From Kappaphycus alvarezii (Eukaryota; Rhodophyta; Florideophyceae; Gigartinales; Solieriaceae): 64,000 nucleotides of DNA. Both the position numbers and the translations under genes were made by a program. The DNA lies in NCBI GenBank assembly GCA_002205965.3, contig NADL03000758.1, positions 682,001 to 746,000 of the forward strand, given 5' to 3'. Positions 24,668 through 35,699 of this stretch are shown here, one piece after another (positions within the stretch are counted from its first letter, which is position 1; each line of letters starts with the position of its first letter). The notes under the pieces are model-generated. The model saw only the letters and a program-made list of their open reading frames with translations, made no database searches and had not been told where the DNA came from.

Positions 24668-27600
24668 ATGAATGGAAAGCGGTGGAATATTAAAATAGGC
24701 AGGAAAAGAACGTCTCGGCATGGAACCACCCTCATTCTACCCCTGCGCCCTCGCTCCAGCCGGCGTGCATCTTTTCGTAGCTCAGAGCCAGTTCATGCAT
24801 ATACACAGAGCGCCCCTTCCACTCATAACATGGCAAGCAGCTCCAGCCCCAATGTAGACCTCCTTCGCGGGGATCAAGAGTTTGGTCGTGTAGACTGCAT
24901 CGAGGAAGACCGTTCTATGCATCTTAATGAACATAGGGATGATTTTGCCGTTGATGAAGAAGTGTTGTACGATTTTGCTCCAAAACATCACAATGAAAGC
25001 TCGGTAGCGAGGATGATGGAGATCAGAATTCCTGCAGCACCACAGGTGCGACTTCTATCCTCTCCATATACTGGAGGACGCTGGCAGCTCTTTGAAACAC
25101 AACAGGAATAGACCGTTACATGGCGATTGGGTTCGAAAGGTTCCTGTGCTACCTCAATGAATTCGCAGACGAGGAGATGCCAAGTTGGGGTCTGTTAGAA
25201 GAGGTATCCGTAAATCCGCATTGGTACATGCTTTTCCAAAGACAAAAACGCATATGGTAACAGTGAGCTTTGCCAAAAGCGGTGCTAAGGCGGGAGTCGG
25301 GCAGTTTGCATCCGAAACAAAAGCCCCGGTAATGATTGTCAAGCCAAGTGAGTGGGCAAAGAGGGACATCTAATCGCACACAGTGGAGAAGATCGCACGT
25401 GGAGGAAATCTGAGCAGCCAGGTAGAGTCCCGGGACCAAGAGCACCAAGCCATTTTCGCTAGCGTCGAAGAATCTCCGATTGTGAGAAACCGAGAGAGCG
25501 TTCTGTCAGAAATACAAATTCCAAACGAGAAGGGAGGAGTGTCCTTGCTACAGAGAGGATCATTTCTTAACATCACAATGAGAAGAACAGAACAAGCATT
25601 CTCGTTCTTGCAACAGTCCGGGTTCACCTGCGAAGCTCACGTAAAGAGCGAAATACGGTTTACAGCAACTGTCGCTCAGTAACTGTCTTTCAAAAACCAA
25701 ACGTTACTATGAGGCCGAAGAACCCGAAACCTCAATACATTCAGTGAAGAGACGAAAACGAGGCTCTCAACACAAAAAGCAACACTTTGATCAGGCATTT
25801 CGTCTTTCATGCCTGGAGACATCATTGCGAACATAACCTGTGCTGAACCTGATCCTGACCGAGAATTCTCAGTATACATCAACTTTCGGTTCTGGCTGCA
25901 GAGTAACGCGAGGGAACATCGCGTAAGTATCCTGTTTATGAGGAAGGATATGGATCCGAAGAGGTAGAAAGACGGGGAGCTATGTATGAGAACTTGGTGC
26001 TGCGAATCAAAGAAGCAGAAGGAGAAGGCTTCATCGGTGTCTCAGTGATTCAAGGCCGAAAGTAACGAGCTTTCGGAAGCTGAAAGATGGAAGATAGACG
26101 ACCTATCGATTCCTGTTGTACGCCGATGGTTTCACACTACAGCTTGGGAAGCGTGGAAGCATGGGAGGATGTTATATGCTTCCTCTCGGAATGTTACCAG
26201 ACAGAAGATCTGCAGTCGGAGCCGTTCGAAAGATAGGGCTTGCACCACCGGCGTGTCAACTAACGAGATACTCAAGGTTATCTTGAGCGACATTGCCAAA
26301 GGAACTCTGGAAGGCTTCGTAACTGAAAACTCGCGCGGAAGACAGGTGGTAGTTTTCCTGGTCTGCATGGGGTTCATCGCAGACTACCCAGCCATGTCGG
26401 AATGCGCTTGACGTTCTAGGTCATAATCCGAACGTTCCATGTCACCTATGTTCATTTAGTCGGTACGACAAATCTGGAGGGGGCCATTCAGCATATGGAT
26501 ACAGCACAGCTATCCAAAGCAGCCACCTGTACTTCTGTCGCCTTGCCGAGAGGACAAACGCTCTCAGGACGTCAAAGATAAGTGACTCAGATCTGCGTGC
26601 AATGGGATTTCAAGAATCCGCAGTGTACGGATCCAAAGTGAATGCCCTGCATGAGCTGTCATCATCTCTCAAGAGTCCGCAGCAAGATACCAAGAAACGA
26701 ATACGACTTGCCTGTAGTGCCAGGAGTATTCGGAGCCCTACCGATCATGTTCATAGCTCCAGATCACCTTTTCTCGGCCTGTCTCATGATGTCATCAACT
26801 GCTTGATGAAACATGTCTCTGGCTGTGAGGAAGAGAACCCAATGATAGCAAAGAGACTCCTTCGGGAAAACCAACTTTTCTTCCAGAACGAACTATTTAG
26901 TTCGGAAAAGATGGAAGTCAACAGCATGAGCATAACGGAATGTATGCTCTGTTTTCGTGTTACCCACCGCATCTAAGATCGCTTTAGTTCTGGACAGTGG
27001 AAGCGGAAGAGATTTTGAGTTGGCAAAGAAGTGTGTCGACCTACTACTACATTTCCAAAGGCTTGTGAGTCGTACTCAATTCTTTCCATATTACTCTGTG
27101 GATGGAAGGGCGCTGTTGATGAATTTAACAGAGAAGATGGAAACAAGCGCCTCTATCTGTTAAAGAGTTGGCTGAAGACTACATCCGGAAGCTTTCTTCA
27201 CTTTGCAGGGTCTCAGAGAAAGCAAGGAAGAGCCTGGAAACCTAACGTCCATCGTTTACTGGAGTTTTTTAACTTCACTTTGCCAGCGTTCGGAAGTGTA
27301 AGACTATTCCAGGAGCTGGTACTTGAAAGGGCACACAGGAGCTCAAGAGGGGTACGCTCGGTCCAATTTTCATAACGCGCAGCTGCAATGCATGGAACAT
27401 GCAATCGCGAATGACTGGGCCGGAAGACTTGCGGTTGAAACCGAAGAGGTGCACTGAATGGTGAAGGTTGGAGCGAACGGTCGTGCAGGCGGTTCTAAGA
27501 CTCCTCGGACGACCGGAGTGGGAACTAGAGAAACTTCCAGTCGGCGTCATTGAAAGGGTGAAGAAAGCCTTTCGAACGCCCGTTCTGCAGCACTTGCGAG

Positions 27601-28250
27601 TTTGAGGGTCTTGTAGCTCCTTGTTGTCATCAAAGTGCTGTTGGGAAGTTTCACATAAGAAGAAACTTGTTATTTTCTGTGATTCCAATAGGAAGTGGAA
27701 ACATGAGATTGACACAGCAAAATCCTTTCTTCTCGAGGTGCTCAAGAACGACTTACGGATGAAAGAAACTAACTCCTGCGATCACAGGACGGAGATTGAA
27801 ATCAATTGAACACTTAGAAGCCAAATGGGTCGTGATTTATGGAGGTAGCAATCCACGGAAAGAATGTAAAATGCGCGTAAAGCCAGGGATGTCATTCAGA
27901 GCCTTACCTGCCTGTCGGGGGACATGCTCTCTAAATCTACAGAGGTAAGATTAGACCTAACTTATGACCAACAAGAGGAGTGTCACAGAGCTTTGGATGG
28001 TTTTCAGTATACTCGGAAGAAAGTGCAGGAGATATCGCCACTGGTGGCATGGCGTCGGCTTTTGCGTTGGTTCTGCCGTGTGAGAAAACGATGGATGACG
28101 ATAAGTATACAAACACAGGCCATTGCAAGTACTATCATCCGTTAACACACTGTGTGCGACGTGCTAATTTGTGCACAAGTGCGAGGGCGGCGATGGCGCG
28201 AATATGGATTGCATTAGCAGTAGTGAACAAAAAGTTGTTGCCCGCGCATT
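24668..28250 (+). mobile_element. CACTA/Plavaka-like DDE transposase gene, broken
   Basis: A long + strand coding region read over several frames. The first part (24668-25111) is an open basic and serine-rich N-terminus. Later landmarks include MPGDIIANITCAEPDPDREF (about 25808-25867) with INFRFWLQSNAREH, then IADYPAMSECA followed after a missing base by LGHNPNVPCHLCSFSRY (about 26370-26470), which resembles the DFPA...C-x2-C block of Tnp2/CACTA and Plavaka transposases. Near the end come NVHRLLEF, TLPAFG and FQELVLERAHR (27249-27340), then MEHAIANDWAGRL (about 27390-27430), also typical of the C-terminal part of that superfamily. Single-base shifts are frequent. I could not identify terminal repeats, and the subfamily is uncertain. 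Confidence 0.5.
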
Positions 28251-28254
28251 GAGG

Positions 28255-29990
28255 AGGTGGCCAGTATGAGGTATTTGGACACGCAGAAGGATATCCTCCA
28301 CGAAGCGCATAGGATTGCTTCAGAGCGAAAGAGGTACACAGCAGAAACATTTACAATAGTGGTATACTAAACGAAGTATCTATCACCGTAGTCTAAAAAC
28401 AACTCCCTGGATCGATGTTCTTCAGAGCAACTACCTCAAACTCTTGTAGTTTGATGAGGTCTTTCAGCGATTTGGCTGTTGATGCCAATACTTGAACGTT
28501 AGCTAGTCTAGGCACTAGATCCCCAGCATCCACCTTAACCTTATCCGCATCCCGTCTATGTACCTGGGATCATCTTTCCCAAAGAGCAATACTTACTCAC
28601 GACATAGCGGTATTCACTACCGTCTCCCAACCTTTATTCCACCGGGCTGAATGGGGAATTCCATACGGAACATGTTGAATTCCCTGACCGTGACACCGAG
28701 GTGGCCATTCTCACCATAGGTCTTGGTGTTCTGCGCTCGTGTTCAATGTCCTCATACACAAGCCCCGTGGTAATAGCCTATGATTGCATTCTTCTTGAAC
28801 GGCTTGGTTGCGAATACCCCCTCTCCAGCGGAAACATGCTTGATCGTGGACGGTCCCACGCAGACTCCAACAGTGGCTGCCTCCGCTGCCATTATCTGCT
28901 GTGAGTGCTCCCCAGGTCGTAAGCGTTCCACATCGTCAATAACTTTTGTCCACTCGGAATTTGGGAAGCAATACGGCCTTGACCAGCATAATCGACAAGC
29001 TCAAATGCCTCGGTTGCTTAGTCCAGCCTTGGTGCAATGAAGAGCCCAACTGCAGACGGGAAATAGAGCCGTCTTTTTCTTCTGGACCCGTCCGAAGTAG
29101 TGACCAGGTCTGTTAATCATCGCAAGAGGATGCGGGTCTATGTTGAAAACCGGCCAAATGCAAAAGCAGGGAGGGGCAGTGTATGTGTGAGCGGGCTTGA
29201 TGTATACGATGGGAGGTGCACTCAGGTGGGAGCAGCGGTGAAGGTCAGTGAACGGTGTCAAATATGAAAGGGTGTTGAGGGCCTTTAACAACCTCCAAAC
29301 ACGGCTTACACGTTTCCACGTGTCCCTGAGTTGGTGAGACATACACCTGGGCACCTTGTTTTTCATTAAAAATTTCGCGATTTTTCGACACATCCGATCG
29401 TATGTGTCAACGAGCCAGACCCGACCTTGGAGGAAAAATCAAGTTGGGACCACTTGTCCCGGGCGTGATTTTTACGTAATTTCCACATGATTTTTGAAGC
29501 AAATGCACGTTAACGGTCAGGAAATGCTCTGATTAGCTGTCAATACGCGCACTAGTTAACGCCAACTACTGCACTGTACAGTTTAAACCATCGTTGCTCA
29601 TCGTTTCTGCTCATCTCAATACCTCTGTTGACTGTCTCGGCAAATTGCAGTACACCTGTTCAACCCCTCTACCCTATTTTGTCTACTATTCCTGCTCTAC
29701 ACACTCTCTCTGCACCTCCCATCCTTCACACCCTGTCGTTAGCCAGCTCGCGCGGCCAACGACGTACGAAACCCTTTGCGTTCTACTCTTTTGATTTTCG
29801 GATAGTCCTCAGGGGCTCGGCTAGGTTGGTGTTTGGACCTATTGTTGTGGTTGTGAAGCTATTGATTATTTCGTATGGGGGAAGGACCCAGTTGACAGGT
29901 AGCTATCGGCAACCTTGGATGGATACCCGAACAGATCTAATCACCGCATCTGAAGAGTCTCGGGGGCTGTAGAGCCGGCTGAAAACAACT
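28255..29990. other. Stretch without recognisable gene
   Basis: Moderately GC-rich with open frames on both strands (such as 28780-29040 + and 29001-29393 -), but none shows a recognisable motif. It could be part of the larger element suspected at 24.6-35.4 kb. Confidence 0.35.
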
Positions 29991-30039
29991 CTATCCACGC
30001 GTAAGAGACGCTTCACCGAGGGTTGGAGTACGCTTACAA

Positions 30040-31424
30040 GCTTGGAATCGGGCGAAGACTGCTGCTGAAATTCAAGTGTTTGGTTGAGGTTTGTTCGTTT
30101 GGTCAGTTTGATAAGAATGGTCCCCCTCGTCGAACTGCTCGCGCACGTAGCCGAACCCCGACTGGGACTCCGCGGCCTGCTCCTGCATCTGGTGCTGAGC
30201 AGCTGAAGAGTCGTGGGCTAAGGGCTGGTGTGGAGGTCAGGTTGTTCTACCTCGTCAGTGAGGAAGAGCCTCCTGTTTTCCTCGCTACTGGGACTTTGTT
30301 AGGCAATCTGGAGACGGAGGAGCTACTGTAAAATCGTCATTGGAGGGATGGGCGTACTGTTCAAAGCCCCTTCCATGGATGACAGCAGCATGCCGAGCGC
30401 TTGGCTGGGAGATATCGTCTGCCCAAGAGGATATCTTCGACGATCTTGCTGCAGCTCATTGGACGACTTTCCAGGTGAGAAGCACTTCGCAATGATGCTC
30501 ATAGGGTTCTCTGGAATCCGATCATCAATGCGGGAGAACGTGATGCGGCTGATAGGCAGAAGTACATCGGCCGGTACATCACGGCTTGGCAAGGACTTGT
30601 GGACAATGTGGAGCAGGAGGCCAGTAAGGCATGGCGGTCACGAGACGAGCTCTTTTGGATGCCCGAATTGGTCTGGTTGCGGCGGCAATGAGGCTTGACT
30701 GGGACGCGGACAGGGGAACGCGGTTGGGCGTGCAAGAGATGTCTATGCCGGCCACGGGCGGACGCTTCTTGCTCACCAGCAAGCGGTGTCCTCGGCAGAA
30801 GCTCCACACCGATTATGAAGTGGATCATCGACGGGATCCGACTAGGAACCCAGGCTACTTTTTGTTCGCCTGTACTTCCAACCCCTCCTGTTATGGGTTG
30901 TGCAGCACTCCCACTACTACCTCAGGTAGCCGAGCAATATGCTGCGAGGGCTAAGCGAGCTTATCCCTGCGGTCAAGATCGTCACTCCGCCGTACTAGTT
31001 GTTCTTTGGAAGGGCAAACTTGTATCAGGGTGGTGCTGGAGACCAAGACACCCCGGATACCGTCCTGGAAACGAACGGGTGCCTAAGGTACCATCTCTAC
31101 CTGGTTCCCTATCACGCCAAATTGGTAGATTTTGTGCACTACCTGCATCAGTTCGACCCTTTTCTGGAGGATAAGACCCCGTCATATAAAGAGACGAGTA
31201 CTGATGAGGAGGAAAGTGAGGAGGAAGACGGAATTGATAGTCATCTAGACAACGACAATGACGACTACACTACTGAAATCACACCACGGCGGAGTCCTGC
31301 AGGTGACGACGGCCTTGGCGGTCACGAGGATGAGAGTATTGTCCTGACAGCTGAAAGTGGAGGCAGCTTTGACAATGACGGCAGTGAAACTAGTATTGTA
31401 TATCAAAGCGCTTATAGTGAGTAG
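30040..31424 (+). CDS. Possible 2-oxoglutarate oxygenase-fold protein, frameshifted
   Basis: Over three frames the + strand gives a basic, Pro/Arg-rich region (about 30115-30200), a helical part including ITAWQGLVDNVEQEASKAWR (about 30577-30640), then QKLHTDYEV (about 30797-30825), PGYFLFACTS, LLLWVVQHSHYYLR (about 30885-30925), NLYQGGAG (about 31017-31040), CLRYHLYLVPYHAKLVDFV (about 31081-31137) and a very acidic tail to the stop at 31424. An HxD motif, a hydrophobic LWVV...SH strand, a GGAG turn and an R-x-H segment in this order resemble double-stranded beta-helix 2OG-Fe(II) oxygenases. The residue where the distal iron-binding His would be expected is Gln (YQGGAG). The assignment is by motif order only; the start codon is unclear and at least three frame changes are needed. 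Confidence 0.35.
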
Positions 31425-31849
31425 AATATCCATTGTAATAGTGCATGTAAATAAATGCCTCCTTACTTGAACATGAATCTCTTTTAAAGTTTATTTAGTG
31501 ACCAGACACTTTGAGGATAATAGAATACTTTCACATTGCGGAGATGAACCCAATCCCACTTACAACCACGAACTGGGACGAGACCAGAAACGCCTGTACT
31601 GTTTCATGACCGTTTCAAGGTAGCTTCGCGAAAATATCATATATGCTTCAGACTATCTGCATGATCATGACAGATTCCAGATCCTAACAACTACCCGAAT
31701 TCCTGCCCATTCTTCATAGCACTACCCCCTTTACTTCCAAGATACTCCAATGCCGTTATGAATGAGCTTCTTGTTGAAGGTCTCTCTTTCGGAACATCCA
31801 TTGAGATATATTACAACGTCTCAACGCAGGATGGCTCAAGTAGATAGGT

Positions 31850-33142
31850 GTGGTGGCCTTGCACAGTCGAGAAGATTTCCCTTGTTCAAGAGAAGCGTGT
31901 AACTACGCTTTCCGCTTCTTTACGATACCAGGCCATGCTCGGTTTTCGTTCTTGTACGGACCAGGTCACTTTTTCGTGAAGATCAGGAAGTTCAAGATAA
32001 ACATGGAACATGTTTCAGTTGGCGCTTTCCGCCGCAAGTTTCAGACTCAGATGGTGTACATACTTCTTCAGAAGAGTGTATTGAAAGGGACGAAAGCTAC
32101 GATCCGAGCAAGGCCTAAGTACTTGGGAAGCGACGTGCTTGTGAGATAGAGTGGGAAGGTGGTCATAAGATGACCAAGGGCTCCAGAATCAACGAGATAT
32201 TTGCCGGCTCGACCACCTCGTGTCTACCTTACAAAGGGAAATCAAAGAACAAGCTCACCGCATAGCTGAGTTACGAGAGAGGGAGGAACCAAGTGTCAGC
32301 ATTTGCAGACGGAGCAATTCAAGTTCTTTGCTGCCTTTGAAGTTCCTAAGCCTAAGGCTGCGATCGTTTCTAGAGAAGATCCCAAGTATGCAAACCAAGA
32401 GCTCCGCAGCCGAGCTAAGAGGTGGCTTGTCTTTCTACAGCCAAGAGCTCTTCAGGAGGACTTCAGCCTGCACTCTTCTGCAGTTCGATGAGATTTCAGA
32501 TCTTTTATACGGGACGTCGGAATCAGATGCGGAGTTCTTCCCATTGTATGAAGTGTTCAAAAGAATCCCAAGGCAGAGGTTCGCATAGTGTTTCGTACAT
32601 TTGCTTCACTCGTTTCGGTGTTCACCGGAGCAGATTCGGAAACGTTACGGGACTACATTGTTAGGAGTAAAGTCAACCGAAGCTCAGGTACTCTGTGTGC
32701 TTTACGCTTTTTAGGTTGGGTCCTACAACGTCTCCAAAATACTTCTGCTCCAATGCATCTAATTGTTGGTGGAAGCGGCCCCAAAGATGTAGATGGAGGT
32801 CAGCAAATGTCGTTCATTGCTCAGGAAGACACCACTTGGACTAGTATCGAGGGGTGCTTTAGTAACCACTTTAATGCTGTATGCTGTTCTGTTTTGGAGT
32901 TTGTCGAGAAATCCAAGCAAGCATTCGGTGAGAGCGAATACAACCGACATTGGAACAAATACTCCTTTTTCATTACTTGGAGAAAGGAGTCAGACGCTGA
33001 ACTAGGTATTCTTTTAACGCCTAACACAAATCTAAACGATGTACGTGGTCTGTTAGAGGTAACCCTACAGTATTTGTTGATTCGAGGGGAAGCGCAATGT
33101 GAAGAATTCTCTCTTGCTGTATCACAGGATAATGGTAACTAG
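31850..33142 (+). CDS. Unrecognised protein, frameshifted
   Basis: Consecutive + strand open frames (31850-32149, 32220-32588, 32303-32491, 32588-33142) look like one protein broken by single-base shifts. The middle part is helical with a likely coiled coil (LQREIKEQAHRIAELREREE, from about 32226) and is followed by FKFFAAFEVPKPKAAIV. The last 184 codons are uninterrupted and carry hydrophobic beta-strand and helix segments such as LCALRFLGWVLQRLQ and AVCCSVLEFVEKSKQAF. I recognise no family. The gene converges with the - strand gene at 33240-35386, about 100 bases apart, and both lie in the suspected mobile block. Confidence 0.4.
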
Positions 33143-33239
33143 TAAGCAATACATGAGCTCCCAGTTGAACTTGTAGAGGAAGGTGGCATAAATGATGGAA
33201 CGCAATGTAAACAAGCTCCAATTTTATTTGCACCTGCTA

Positions 33240-35386
33240 CCATGAATGTCCAGTAAATGTTTTAATCAATATCCCAGCGCTACGAAAGTTGATGTTCTGC
33301 ATTTTGAGAGGCTCTTCATCGACCTCCTCATCATTTCCGTCATCCTCAGGTTCCTCTTCAGAATGGCCACACCCCGCGAGTCCACCCTCCTGCTCTTCTT
33401 CCTCCCTTCCTGTTCATCATAGGTGATATGGAGCTTTGCAAACTGCTCCGCGGTCATGGCATGAACGGAGTTCAATACCTTATCACGGGCTTTCTCAGCC
33501 GGCGGAATTAGGCTATATGTGAGCGTGTCTATATTCCTTCCATCTCCTCGTGTGCCCAATTTTCTACATCCCACTGATGAAGAACAGGTGCATCATGTGA
33601 CCATGCACCATAGCCCGAAATGTGCAAGCATCTGTAAAGATGGTCTTAAGGGCCGAAGTGAGCATTACCAGGAAGTCGTCTCCGCTGACGCAGTTTGTAT
33701 ATTTTGTGCTGACGAAATGGCTGCAGTCATGAAGTTGACTTCCTTACGAAGATTGTTCACCTCTGCCGGCCCGCTTCCCACAATTGTTTTGATGAAATTC
33801 ACCTCGCACGCAACCACCACAGAATCGAGTCCCGAAACTTCTCGAACATCTCTTGCCAATTCTTTAGGTTCATCGAGCTAATTTCGACTGGGCTCTGATC
33901 CGAAGGGTACACATTCGTGATTGGAATCACGTCTAGATCTTTATCTTCAAGGAGAGAATCTCGTCGCAGCCTTAGCGGGGACTGCCGTTGCTGTGCCAAA
34001 GAAACCCGGTCTTGCTCAAGAAGTCAGCCCGCGCGTTTTCCCTGGACTTGTTCATGTATTGCTTGTTCCGAGTTTTGAATCGATCAAAATACCCCGAGCC
34101 AGCTCTTCCGTGTCCTGCGCTTCTGCCATGATCGACCCAGATGCCGCCTCTTGTTTCTTAGACCGAACCTTCTTTCCAAGCGCCCTCAGATCCTCCTCTT
34201 CACCCTCCTCCCGCATGACAACCTCATCAATGACCCTTTTCTTGACAAAGTTCGGGCGTAGCCAGAAGGGCCTTGGGACTTCCTCGAACCTGTCTTTTGT
34301 ACACTAAACGCTCGACTACAACGCTATCGTTTTGTTGAGCAGTCGTGATCATGTGGAAGCGTAAGTCACGGGCGAAGAGGTTTTGCAAGGTGAAGGCACG
34401 GGAGCAAGTCACGTCCTTTTTGTTCTTTTCGGTCGGAAGCCTTTGATACAAGATTGAGTGAAGGATATTCTGCCCGGCAGAGGTAAGGGCTCCTAGTTCT
34501 GGCTCTTCTTCGCCCAGATTGTCGCGCTCCATCCTCAGTTCGTTCATAATTGATTATGAACACCATTCCGAACATTCTAGTGTAAAAGACTCCGGAATAG
34601 ATGTTCTTGACGGGAGCGAGGTTAACGGAGACACGGATGGTGGACTCCTTTGGGGCGGGTGTTCATGATAGTAGCCATGAATTTCAGCGACTTTTGCAGC
34701 ACCTCCTCGCACTTGCTGATTCTTGCCCCTAGTCGCTCATTCATATCATCAGCTTCTTCTCCATGTGAGGAAGGAGTCGCGGATGAGGTCTTTGATGGCA
34801 TTTTGGGATGCCTGCACGGACCTTTGCGCCAGAAGCGCGGAGTGTGGAGCTCCAGAGCAAGGGCGGGTGATGGGTCAACATCTTGCTCCCTGTTAAGGTG
34901 ACGGGAGAGGGCTGTCATCTTCTTTGTCTTGCAGGTTCCAAATGCTTGGAAGAGACTGCACCCGCCTGCCTCAAGACTTAGCGGATGCGCATCTGCCTTG
35001 TGCCGTTTCGGTGGAGTAATCTCTGCGCAGTCTCGAGAGCTGTCTCTGGCCTCGCATGATGAGACTGGATCGTCTCTCGGGCGCTTGGTGGTAGAGTGAA
35101 TTGGGGTGCTCAAGTACGGATCCTCCGCCTCAATCTCCTGGGCTTCCTGGGCAAGGACGACTGAAACCGTGGATCCACCATGCTCAGAAGTTGATCGCTT
35201 CAGCGGGGTTGGGGTGGCTGCGCCGGAGGGAGGCGATTTGGAGGGGCTTTTGAAGCTCTGTCTCTCACTCTTGGTGTCGGGAATGGGATTGTGAGTAGGA
35301 GAGTTGGTAGGGCTGTAAAGGGGGAGGAAAGGGTGAGTGAAAAGTGCAGGAGCTTCTGTAGGGTAGTAGAGAGTACGAGGATGCAT
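33240..35386 (-). CDS. Unrecognised nuclear-type protein, frameshifted downstream
   Basis: The N-terminal 254 codons (35386-34622) are uninterrupted: Ser/Pro/Thr-rich and probably disordered, with two basic clusters that look like nuclear localisation signals (TTKRPRDD and TPPKRHKAD). They end in a short coiled coil (MNERLGARISKCEEVLQKSL) followed by KFMATIMNTRP. After a stop at 34622 coding resumes in other frames: NLAPVKNIYSGVFYTRMFGM (about 34570-34620), ILHSILYQRLPTEKNKKDV with LFARDLRFHMITTAQQND (34227-34547), and further pieces down to 33266. This is best read as one protein of about 700 residues broken by small indels. Disordered head, nuclear signals and coiled coil would suit an element-encoded DNA- or RNA-binding protein, but I recognise no family. 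Confidence 0.45.
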
Positions 35387-35507
35387 TCGGTACGCGTTGT
35401 GGAGAGAATGGAAAAGGTAAGAGTACTAACATAGAAATAAGCATATAGTAGGGTGTCCGTTACATGTGAGCCGCGACTGGCTGCTCCGGCTGTGATTTGG
35501 AAGGCAA

Positions 35508-35690
35508 AATGCTGCCCTGGGACAGAAATCTAGTGTTGCTGTTTGGTTCTTTGCCTGCTGCAGGCGGGAGTGATAATTTCTGAGATATTTGCTGCCTGCG
35601 GGGTAGAGATTGGCCTAGCGCACGGCAACAATTTACCACACGATTTTAAGGCAGCATTTCAGGGGGTCCCAGGCAGCAAAAAATCTGCCT
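35508..35690 (-). repeat. GGCAGC-rich dispersed repeat, copy 2 (inverted)
   Basis: On the - strand it carries CCGTGCGCTAGGCCAATCTC and several GGCAGCA words, matching the repeat at 23263-23375 in inverted orientation. The family is unnamed. Confidence 0.45.
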
Positions 35691-35699
35691 AAAATTTAT

